37,944 nucleotides of DNA from Candidatus Saccharimonadota bacterium (GTDB lineage: Bacteria > Patescibacteriota > Saccharimonadia > Saccharimonadales > UBA4665), in assembly GCA_028286385.1 (NCBI GenBank), contig JAQBRQ010000029.1, positions 1 through 37,944 on the forward strand. Reading direction: 5' to 3'. A program made the translations under genes and the position numbers. This document shows, piece by piece, positions 8,172 to 14,302 of the stretch. How positions within the stretch are numbered: the stretch's first letter is position 1; the number at the start of each line of letters is the position of its first letter. The notes under the pieces were generated by a model that made no database searches, had not been told where the DNA came from, and was given only the letters and a program-made list of their open reading frames with translations.

Positions 8172-8470
8172 TCTCTGTGATACCACTCGGCAGCGTACTG
8201 GTATTCTTCCAGTATCTGGAGCCCCATATCAGGCGGCGTGCCAGGAGTAAAGTAGTCTTTAAAAAGCTTATTCGGATCGTACGGTTGCCCATTCACTAGA
8301 TAGGCTTTTGGCGCTCGAGCGGATTTGTGGGTAGCGAGCCAGTCAAATAGCGCATCGCGAATAACACGGCTCCTCGACAGACTGCGTGCTTTGGCTTCAC
8401 GGTCAACCCTGCGCAATAAATCAGGGGCAATGGTGATATCTATGCGTCGGCTGAGGCGGTGTTTAGTCAT
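8168..8470 (-). CDS. Ribbon-helix-helix (CopG/Arc-like) regulator
   Basis: A 100-aa protein starting at MTKHRLSRRID, preceded by GGAAGGA; a longer in-frame ORF begins at 8527 but lies inside the operator. Residues about 8-50 form an RHH DNA-binding unit (RIDITIAPDLLRRVDREAKARSLSRSRVIRDALFDW in pieces): a beta strand followed by two helices, with SRSRVIRDAL typical of CopG-family proteins. The C-terminal half is acidic and could be a toxin- or partner-binding tail, but no toxin gene is adjacent. A 34-bp near-perfect palindrome lies 35 nt upstream, so autoregulation is likely. The last 4 bases overlap the end of the convergent glycosyltransferase gene. Confidence 0.82.
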   Translation of the reverse strand: MTKHRLSRRIDITIAPDLLRRVDREAKARSLSRSRVIRDALFDWLATHKSARAPKAYLVNGQPYDPNKLFKDYFTPGTPPDMGLQILEEYQYAAEWYHRD

Positions 8471-8504
8471 TACTTCATCCTTCCTACTTACCTCTCTATT
8501 TGAA

Positions 8505-8538
8505 GTGTACACATAGTGTACGTACATTATGTGTACAC
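8505..8538. promoter_or_regulatory. 34-bp palindromic operator
   Basis: A dyad of 34 bp with only one pair of mismatched symmetric positions, built from repeated GTGTAC units (8505, 8516 and 8531 direct, plus inverted copies). It lies between the divergent RHH gene and the sugar-transferase gene. Tandem short half-sites are how RHH repressors bind. Confidence 0.8.
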
Positions 8539-8615
8539 TCGCGAGAGGGACAGGGCAAGAAAGTTAAGACAAAGTTAAGATTTATTGCGATTGCTGTGTT
8601 ATAGTCTGTGCAACT

Positions 8616-9212
8616 ATGAAAAAAGGTTTGGAATATGCTTTTTCGCCCGAGAAGCGGGCCCTTGATTTGGCTGTTGCTGTTTGTGCTCGACCAGCTGCTT
8701 CGGCCGCCGGTGCTTTGTTGTGTCGCATGACGCACCGGGAGCTGGCAGAGGATGACGAATCGATTTTTAACCAAGAGCGTATAGGTGTCGACGGTGCGCC
8801 ATTCATTATTGATAAACTCCGGACTTTGGACAGCCGTACCGGTGAGCCATTTGGCGTAATAGCTCAACTGTTTCGTCAGTACGGTATTGATGAGTTAATG
8901 CAATCTAAGAATATTCTCCATAACCAGATGAGCGTTGTCGGGCATCGACCTCTACCGCCGTATGAGCACGGGGCAGTGCTAGCCAATGCGTCACCCGCAC
9001 TGGTCGGCCGTTGGGAGCGCGTTGTGCTGCCAACTAAACCGGGCGCGATCAGCACCTTTTCACTTCTAAATCATCGAGAACCAGAATTTATGATCGATAG
9101 AGCTGAGTATAAGTTGGAGTGTGACATTAAAGACGTGATTGACGGTTCCTTGGCTTGCGATGTGTCGCTCCTGGCGCGAACACTGGGCGCCATTGCCGGT
9201 GGAAGCATGTAA
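8616..9212 (+). CDS. Bacterial sugar transferase (phosphoglycosyl transferase-like)
   Basis: A 198-aa protein of the PF02397 type that transfers a sugar phosphate to undecaprenyl phosphate. Seen in order: KRALDLAVAV at 13-22 with a following alanine-rich hydrophobic stretch (possible re-entrant helix, with Pro), QERIGVDGAPFIIDKLRTL at about 53-71, YGIDELMQ near 89-96 (usual LDELPQ), MSVVGHRPLPPYE near 107-119 and KPGAISTFS near 139-147 (usual KPGITG). Motifs are degenerate at several positions (M for P, H for P), so activity or substrate may differ. TATAGT 10 nt before ATG suggests a nearly leaderless transcript, divergent from the RHH gene and next to its operator. Confidence 0.82.
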   Translation: MKKGLEYAFSPEKRALDLAVAVCARPAASAAGALLCRMTHRELAEDDESIFNQERIGVDGAPFIIDKLRTLDSRTGEPFGVIAQLFRQYGIDELMQSKNILHNQMSVVGHRPLPPYEHGAVLANASPALVGRWERVVLPTKPGAISTFSLLNHREPEFMIDRAEYKLECDIKDVIDGSLACDVSLLARTLGAIAGGSM

Positions 9213-10562
9213 CTAGATGACGCCTTGGCTGAGCATGGCTTCGGCGACTTTGAGGAAGCCGGCGGTGTTGGCGCCCTTCATGTAATCAACGGTGTCGTCG
9301 GTTTTGCCGGCTTTAACGCACTGGGCATGAATGTCGCGCATGATGCTTTTGAGGCGTTCATCAACTTCTTCGAGGCTCCATGAGGTGCGCATGCTATTTT
9401 GGGCCATTTCCAGGCCCGAAACTGCTACGCCACCGGCGTTACTGGCTTTAGCAGGCGCGAATAGCACCTCGGCTTGCTTGAATACCTCTAATCCCTCAGG
9501 GGTGGTTGGCATGTTGGCGCCTTCGGCCACGACGAGCGGGTGATTAGCCGCAATAGTTTCGGCGTCGGCTTTGTCGATCTCGTTTTGCGTGGCACAAGGC
9601 AAATAAATGTCGGCTTTGACGGACCACGGTTTTTGGCCTTCGTAGTACTCGGCGTCGGGGTCTTTCTGCAAATATTCTTTGATGCGACCGCGGCGAACAT
9701 TTTTGATTTCTTGCACGTACTTGAGTTCTTCAAGACTGAACCCATCGGCGTCGTAGATGTAGCCAGCTGAGTCACTTAATGTAAGGACTTTGGCGCCCAT
9801 TTCGGTCGCTTTGATGGCCGCGTACTGCGCCACGTTGCCGGACCCGGAAATAACCACCGTTTTCCCCTTGATGTCTTGGCCGGCGTGCTCCAACATGGCC
9901 TCTACAAAGTAGAGCAGGCCGTAGCCGGTTGCTTCTGGTCGTAGGTTGCTGCCACCCCAGTCGAGACCCTTGCCGGTTAGCGATCCATGGAACTCATTAA
10001 CTAATTTTTTATACATCCCAAACATGTAGCCAATCTCGCGGGCACCGACGCCAATGTCGCCAGCCGGGATATCGGTATCCGGACCAATATGATTAGACAG
10101 TTCAATCATAAATGCCTGGCAGAAGCGCATGACCTCACCATCACTTTTGTTCTTTGGGTCAAAGTCCGCACCACCTTTTGCGCCACCGAGCATCAAGCCG
10201 GTTAGGCTGTTCTTAAAAATTTGCTCAAAGCCCAAAAACTGCAGCACACTGAGGTTGACTGTTGGGTGAAACCGCAGGCCACCCTTGTAAGGCCCTAAAA
10301 CACTGGAGAACTGCACGCGGTAACCGCGATTAACCTGCGGCACGCCGTTGTCATCTACCCAGGTCACCTTAAACTGAATAATACGTTCAGGTTCGGTGAT
10401 GCGTTCCAGGATGCGGGCATCGCGTAGATCCGGACGCTCTTCAAGCACATCGCCAAGCGAACTGACTAATTCCTCGACGGCCTGCACAAATTCTGGCTCG
10501 CCGGCGTGCTTCTTTTGGAAATCGTCCAAAAAGTTTTCAATATACTGCTGATCAATACTCAT
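9213..10562 (-). CDS. gdhA: NADP-type glutamate dehydrogenase
   Basis: A 449-aa hexameric-type glutamate dehydrogenase, of the usual length (about 450). Seen: VQFSSVLGPYKGGLRFHP, the substrate-lysine motif GGAKGGADFDP, DIPAGDIGVGAREIGYMFG, then a Rossmann domain with VVISGSGNVAQYAA. It interconverts 2-oxoglutarate plus ammonia and glutamate. I start at MSIDQQ (10562), 1 nt after the nrdR stop; an alternative ATG seven codons upstream overlaps nrdR. TATCAT lies 7 nt upstream and could be a second promoter. It shares the transcript with nrdR, and its stop abuts the convergent sugar-transferase gene. Confidence 0.95.
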   Translation of the reverse strand: MSIDQQYIENFLDDFQKKHAGEPEFVQAVEELVSSLGDVLEERPDLRDARILERITEPERIIQFKVTWVDDNGVPQVNRGYRVQFSSVLGPYKGGLRFHPTVNLSVLQFLGFEQIFKNSLTGLMLGGAKGGADFDPKNKSDGEVMRFCQAFMIELSNHIGPDTDIPAGDIGVGAREIGYMFGMYKKLVNEFHGSLTGKGLDWGGSNLRPEATGYGLLYFVEAMLEHAGQDIKGKTVVISGSGNVAQYAAIKATEMGAKVLTLSDSAGYIYDADGFSLEELKYVQEIKNVRRGRIKEYLQKDPDAEYYEGQKPWSVKADIYLPCATQNEIDKADAETIAANHPLVVAEGANMPTTPEGLEVFKQAEVLFAPAKASNAGGVAVSGLEMAQNSMRTSWSLEEVDERLKSIMRDIHAQCVKAGKTDDTVDYMKGANTAGFLKVAEAMLSQGVI

Positions 10563-10563
10563 G

Positions 10564-10965
10564 CTACCTATGATACACCTCATAATGGCTGCTCGCAGCT
10601 TTATCGAAGCGATTGAGGGCTACTTGGACGATTTGAGTGATAGTTGTGGCTTGTACGGTGCCTTCACGGGCTTGCACCCGGAGCTTCTTTATAACGGTCT
10701 CGGTTAGGGCGCCTGCATCGTCTAGGGCGCTTGGTCGGTGCTGAATGCTCTTATGGATGCTTATGAACAATTTATCGCGTGAAAACGGCTGTAGCGAGCC
10801 AGGGCGTCCACGAACTATCCAGGCTGCGGAGTACTGAGCGGTCTCTTCGGTAGTAAAGACGGCGCCACAGGCGTTGCAGCGCCGCCGGCGCCAAATTTGA
10901 TTAAGCCGCTTCTGGGGACGGGAGTTGATAACGCTTGTTTCTGAGCCACAATGTATGCAAACCAT
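10564..10965 (-). CDS. nrdR: NrdR-like transcriptional repressor
   Basis: A 133-aa protein with the NrdR arrangement: an N-terminal zinc ribbon (C3-x2-C6 and C30-x2-C33, with WRRRRCNACGAVFTT) followed by an ATP-cone (about residues 50-130, starting VRGRPGSLQPFSRDKLFISI). NrdR senses ATP/dATP and represses ribonucleotide reductase genes; typical length is about 150, so this one is slightly short. Unusually it is the first gene of a pair with gdhA, with no nrd gene nearby. A pair of DnaA-box-like sequences and a possible attenuator lie upstream. Confidence 0.88.
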   Translation of the reverse strand: MVCIHCGSETSVINSRPQKRLNQIWRRRRCNACGAVFTTEETAQYSAAWIVRGRPGSLQPFSRDKLFISIHKSIQHRPSALDDAGALTETVIKKLRVQAREGTVQATTITQIVQVALNRFDKAASSHYEVYHR

Positions 10966-10999
10966 GACTACATATTGTCATATCGCTATTAAAAATGCC

Positions 11000-11029
11000 A
11001 GTGGATAACCTGCGCGGAAACGTGGATAA
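11000..11029. promoter_or_regulatory. Two DnaA-box-like sequences
   Basis: AGTGGATAA at 11000 and CGTGGATAA at 11021 each match the reverse of TTATCCACA at 8 of 9 positions, spaced 21 bp (two helical turns), 35 bp upstream of nrdR. They could be a regulatory DnaA site or chance. Confidence 0.4.
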
Positions 11030-11053
11030 GCCAGGTCGAGGTATGCCTTGGCC

Positions 11054-11088
11054 AAACAAAAACCCCGAGAAACCTGAGGCTCTCGGGG
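11054..11088 (-). terminator. Intrinsic terminator/attenuator before nrdR
   Basis: On the minus strand CCCCGAGA pairs with TCTCGGGG across a 10-nt loop and is followed by TTTTTGTTT. It lies between a strong minus-strand promoter and nrdR, so it ends a short RNA or acts as an attenuator. Confidence 0.8.
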
Positions 11089-11111
11089 ATAAAGCTCGAA
11101 TCAGCAGTGTG

Positions 11112-11195
11112 CTATTTGCTAGCTGTTGCTGGGGTTCGAAGTCGTCGTATGCGGTTATTGCTTGGTTTCGAAGAAATTAATTCTTCGTAAAACAT
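11112..11195 (-). CDS. Possible 27-aa leader peptide
   Basis: A short ORF inside the minus-strand transcript upstream of nrdR-gdhA, ending about 24 nt before a terminator hairpin. It includes the stretch RIRRLR with codons CGC ATA CGA CGA CTT CGA. There is no clear Shine-Dalgarno. It could be a leader peptide for attenuation or simply lie in an untranslated small RNA; coding is not proven. Confidence 0.35.
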   Translation of the reverse strand: MFYEELISSKPSNNRIRRLRTPATASK

Positions 11196-11244
11196 CTGAA
11201 ATGCGTCTAAAGCGCTGGAGTTACTAATACCAAAACGTCCTTGT

Positions 11245-11283
11245 TTAACCGATCTAATATAGCAGGCAAAAACATACTAGTCA
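11245..11283 (-). promoter_or_regulatory. Strong minus-strand promoter
   Basis: Read on the minus strand: TTGACT, 17-nt spacer, TATATT. The transcript would start near 11240 and meet the terminator at 11088-11054 about 150-185 nt later; readthrough would enter nrdR. The rest of the 425-bp gap between nrdR and the next plus-strand gene shows nothing else. Confidence 0.7.
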
Positions 11284-11391
11284 ATACTTAGAGGGTTTAC
11301 GCTAATGCTTATAACAGGGGTCGTCTCCGAAATATTAAATAATTCTTAACTTTGTTGAACGGCTCGATGCGCGGTGCTAGAATGAGGCTAT

Positions 11392-11790
11392 ATGACAGCA
11401 AGCAGCACCACAATTGATGACCTGGCCGAAGCTATCTCCGATATGGGGAATATGATTAGCGACGAGTTCGTCATAGTAAATGACCAGCTTGTCAGCATGG
11501 GTAGTGATATTACTCATCTAAAACAAGACGTATCCGGTCTCAAGCAGGACGTTTCTGGTCTCAAAGAGGACGTGTCGGGACTAAAACAAGACGTATCCGG
11601 TCTCAAAGAGGATGTGTCTGAGTTGAAGCAAGACGTATCCGGGTTAAAGCAGGGCGTATCTAGTCTCAAGTTTGGACTGGCAGAAGTCAAAGTTGAGCAG
11701 CTAAAGACTAATGAGCGGCTCGGTGCTGTTGAGAGTGAGATTCAAGGGATTCATAGCGATATTATTGAGATATACGACCGAATAATTTAG
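11392..11790 (+). CDS. Heptad-repeat coiled-coil protein, leaderless
   Basis: A 132-aa protein of unknown role. Residues 43-91 are seven copies of a seven-residue unit (LKQDVSG and variants LKEDVSG, LKQGVSS), a nearly perfect heptad repeat with Leu and Val at the core positions, so a parallel coiled coil is expected. Flanking segments are helical too (DDLAEAISDMGNMISDEF and VEQLKTNERLGAVESEIQ). The promoter TTGAAC (11355-11360), 17 nt, TAGAAT (11378-11383) lies 8 nt before ATG, so the mRNA is probably leaderless. It resembles small phage or DUF-type coiled-coil proteins, but no family is assigned. Confidence 0.8.
   Translation: MTASSTTIDDLAEAISDMGNMISDEFVIVNDQLVSMGSDITHLKQDVSGLKQDVSGLKEDVSGLKQDVSGLKEDVSELKQDVSGLKQGVSSLKFGLAEVKVEQLKTNERLGAVESEIQGIHSDIIEIYDRII
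11518..11664 (+). repeat. Seven 21-bp tandem repeats within the coiled-coil gene
   Basis: Seven in-frame 21-bp units encoding LKQDVSG-like heptads. Units 1 and 4 are identical in sequence while others differ at synonymous or single positions, so copies have moved by recent duplication. Confidence 0.9.
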
Positions 11791-11821
11791 TCCGTAACCT
11801 GCGACTCTTCGCCAGTTCACC

Positions 11822-11856
11822 AATTAAAAAGCCCTGCGATGCAGGACTCTTTAATT
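11822..11856 (-). terminator. Terminator of tRNA-Val
   Basis: On the minus strand AGTCCTGC-atc-GCAGGGCT is followed by TTTTAATT; A/T-rich flanks extend the stem, so it may also end the plus-strand coiled-coil gene. Confidence 0.85.
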
Positions 11857-11932
11857 GGTGGGCGATATAGGATTCGAACCTATCACCTCCACAACGTCAA
11901 TGTGGCGCTCTAGCCAAATGAGCTAATCGCCC
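11856..11932 (-). tRNA. tRNA-Val(GAC)
   Basis: Acceptor GGGCGAT pairs with ATCGCCC, the anticodon arm CCACA-TTGACGT-TGTGG gives GAC, and the T arm is ATAGGTTCGAATCCTAT. The discriminator is A and CCA is encoded. Confidence 0.96.
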
Positions 11933-12068
11933 CCGTGTAACAGATTATAGATTACAGGATTGCGGCTGTTTTCGCAAGATCTGCGAACATAACACCACGT
12001 ATGACGTTAGTATGAAAAGGTTATCCCCATGGGGAATTGTCGGAAATACAGCATAAAACGGCTAGCCT

Positions 12069-12196
12069 TATAATACTAACCCTGCTATATTAGTTCATGA
12101 GGCGCAGTTTTGACGAGATTGTTTTACCCCCGCCGGGAAGCGGGCGAACAGTATAGATGCGGTTGATGGCAATGCGAGTTCCATCAACCGTTTTTT
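12069..12196 (+). ncRNA. Candidate short structured RNA upstream of the T-box
   Basis: A TATAAT (12069-12074) is followed about 115 nt later by a perfect 10-bp terminator stem (CGGTTGATGG 12160-12169 with CCATCAACCG 12181-12190) and six T. Between them is a GC hairpin (CCCGC-cgggaa-GCGGG) enclosed by TGTT/AACA. There is no ORF. It lacks the SRP helix-8 and 6S signatures I know. It may be a stand-alone small RNA. No good -35 is visible. Confidence 0.5.
12160..12196 (+). terminator. Intrinsic terminator
   Basis: Perfect 10-bp stem with an 11-nt loop and TTTTTT; it ends the candidate RNA and isolates the T-box promoter downstream. Confidence 0.88.
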
Positions 12197-12217
12197 ATTT
12201 GCCGTTAAACAGGTGTT

Positions 12218-12408
12218 ATACTGTTAGAGAGCAGAGACTTGGCCTCACCAACCGGGGAGCTCCGTAGAGGTGGCGACGACGTACGTAAACAGTAGTCGCA
12301 AGAGTAAATGTCGAGGTGGAACCTCCTGTAGGCTGCAAAAGCACAGGACCGAGACGCGTGAATGGTTAAATAAATTGCGAGATTGTTTAACTACCATGCG
12401 TCTTTTTT
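12218..12408 (+). promoter_or_regulatory. T-box riboswitch controlling thrS
   Basis: A transcription-attenuation T-box. The promoter -10 is TATACT (12218-12223). The antiterminator is readable: GAGG, bulge UGGAACC at 12317-12323, then TCCTGT (12324-12329) pairing with ACAGGA (12343-12348), followed by CC. The alternative terminator runs from GACGC (12353) to GCGTC (12398-12402) followed by TTTTTT. The upstream stem I region contains AGAGCAGAGA and candidate Thr codons, but I could not fix the specifier. The UGGA of the bulge is complementary to UCCA, the end of the tRNA-Thr at 4952. Uncharged tRNA-Thr should therefore switch on thrS. Confidence 0.87.
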
Positions 12409-12438
12409 ATTGGTAACTAATCGTAAAGGAATAACACG

Positions 12439-14292
12439 ATGGCCGAGCAACCCGTCCAAGCAGATCAATTACACGCAATGAGGCACTCACTGGCGCACAT
12501 CATGGCTACTGCCGTGCAGCACCTCTGGCCAGAGGCTAAGTTTGGCGTTGGCCCAGTGGTCGAGAATGGCTTTTATTACGATATTGATCTTGGAGAAACC
12601 AAAATTTCCGAAGAGGACTTTCCGAAGATTGAGGCTGAAATGCAGGCTATTATTAAGAGCAACCTGCCATTTGAACGCTCCGAATTGCCGATCGACCAGG
12701 CTATCGCTTGGGCGCAGGCTGCCGGGCAACCATATAAAGAAGAGTTGCTCAACGACCTAAAGCGCGCTGGTACTACCATCGCTAAAGATCTAAACGCCGA
12801 CGAACTGGGCACGATTGCCGAGGGTGATGCTCAGATAGAGAACGTGTCCTTCTACAAGGATGGTGACTTCACTGACCTCTGTCGTGGCCCGCACGTGGAG
12901 TCGACCGGCAAGGTCGGTGCCTTCAAGCTAATGCGCGTCGCCGGCGCCTACTGGCGTGGCAACGAAAAGAACCCGCAGATGCAGCGCCTGTACGGTGTAG
13001 CCTTCGCTACTGCCAAAGAACTGCGCGTGCATCTCGATATGTTGGTCGAGGCCAAAAAGCGCGATCACCGCAAGCTTGGCCAGGAACTCGACCTATTCGT
13101 GTTCTCAGATATGGTTGGCTCCGGTTTGCCACTGTTTACACCGCGAGGCACGGTATTGCGCGAGGAGCTGGTTAATTTTTCTAATCAATTACGCCAAAAC
13201 TATGGCTTCGAAAAGGTTTGGATTCCGCACATCACCAAAAAGGACCTGTACGAAGCTTCTGGCCACTGGGCGAAGTTCGGCGATGAACTGTTCCTGGTAA
13301 AGAGTCAGGAAACGAGCGATGAGTTAGTCATGAAGCCAATGAACTGCCCACACCACACCCGAATTTACGCCTCACAGCCGCGTAGCTATCGAGATCTGCC
13401 AATCCGTTATCTGGAGACAACTACGGTCTACCGCGATGAAAAGACGGGTGAACTGGGAGGTTTAAGCCGAGTGCGCTCAATTACTCAGGATGACAGTCAT
13501 GCTTTCTGCCGCCAGGATCAGATTGAGCAAGAAATCGATAATCTGTTAGCAGCAGCTCACGAGTTTTATGCAACTATTGGGATGGATCTACGAGTGCGCC
13601 TGAGTTACCGCGACGAGTCCGATGCCTACCTAGGCGCACCAGAACTCTGGGCCTCAGCTCAAGAACAGCTCAAGAAAGCAGTTGTTTCCAATGGCCTGAG
13701 CTACTTTGAACAAGAAGGCGAAGCGGCATTTTATGGACCAAAGATCGACTTTATGGCAACTGATGCCATTGGCCGCGAGCACCAGGTTGCGACTGTGCAG
13801 CTCGACTTTGTGATGCCTGAGCGCTTTGAGCTGGAATACGTTAGTGATGATGGTACCAAGAAACAACCGGTGATGATCCACTGCGCAATAATGGGATCTG
13901 TTGAGCGCTTCCTGAGCGTCTACATTGAGCACACCGCTGGCAAATTCCCAGTCTGGTTAGCGCCGGAGCAGGTCCGCGTCATATCAGTTAACCAAGAGCC
14001 TGCAACTTTAGAGTTTGCCACTCAGGTCCAGACCCGAGCGAGTGAGCTGGGCCTGCGCATTGTCGTCGATAACTCCAACGAGTCGGTTGGCAAAAAGATC
14101 CGCTCAGCGGAGTTAGCTAAGGTCCCCTACACCATCGTAGTCGGCGAAAAAGAGATCGCCAGCAGGGAAGTGGTCCCCCGCATTCGCAAAGATATGGCCG
14201 TTATGGACGTACAGCTAACAGTGGGGCTTGAGCAGTTCCTCGGCACTGTCGCTAACGAAGCTAAAGCCCGCGTGCTAAAGACGTCGTTATAG
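12439..14292 (+). CDS. thrS: Threonyl-tRNA synthetase without TGS domain
   Basis: A 617-aa class II ThrRS. It begins directly with the editing domain (HSLAH at 16-20; CRGPH later in the domain), so the about 60-residue N-terminal TGS domain of E. coli ThrRS (642 aa) is absent. The catalytic core has motif 1 near SGLPLFTPRGTVLR, the zinc-site MNCPHH with Cys303, motif 2 RSITQDDSHAFC and motif 3 region HCAIMGSVERFL; the C-terminal anticodon-binding domain starts near APEQVRVI. AAAGGA precedes the ATG. Transcription passes through the T-box leader, and the gene is followed 10 nt later by the ATL-MiaA fusion with its own AGGAG, so tRNA charging and tRNA modification are co-expressed. Confidence 0.96.
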   Translation: MAEQPVQADQLHAMRHSLAHIMATAVQHLWPEAKFGVGPVVENGFYYDIDLGETKISEEDFPKIEAEMQAIIKSNLPFERSELPIDQAIAWAQAAGQPYKEELLNDLKRAGTTIAKDLNADELGTIAEGDAQIENVSFYKDGDFTDLCRGPHVESTGKVGAFKLMRVAGAYWRGNEKNPQMQRLYGVAFATAKELRVHLDMLVEAKKRDHRKLGQELDLFVFSDMVGSGLPLFTPRGTVLREELVNFSNQLRQNYGFEKVWIPHITKKDLYEASGHWAKFGDELFLVKSQETSDELVMKPMNCPHHTRIYASQPRSYRDLPIRYLETTTVYRDEKTGELGGLSRVRSITQDDSHAFCRQDQIEQEIDNLLAAAHEFYATIGMDLRVRLSYRDESDAYLGAPELWASAQEQLKKAVVSNGLSYFEQEGEAAFYGPKIDFMATDAIGREHQVATVQLDFVMPERFELEYVSDDGTKKQPVMIHCAIMGSVERFLSVYIEHTAGKFPVWLAPEQVRVISVNQEPATLEFATQVQTRASELGLRIVVDNSNESVGKKIRSAELAKVPYTIVVGEKEIASREVVPRIRKDMAVMDVQLTVGLEQFLGTVANEAKARVLKTSL

Positions 14293-14302
14293 GAGTACTT
14301 TG

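Noticed and set aside
8168-8538. Toxin-antitoxin pair for the RHH protein
   Set aside because: No toxin-like gene adjoins it on the same strand; a single autoregulated repressor fits better.
10995-11180. 61-codon plus-strand ORF upstream of the coiled-coil gene
   Set aside because: It crosses the minus-strand terminator and the DnaA-like boxes; no promoter or Shine-Dalgarno of its own.
11518-11664. CRISPR-like array from the 21-bp repeats
   Set aside because: Repeats are contiguous with no spacers and encode in-frame heptads, so they are protein-coding tandem repeats.
10999-12030. Replication origin from the DnaA-like boxes
   Set aside because: Only two imperfect boxes, no AT-rich unwinding region and no dnaA or dnaN in the window.
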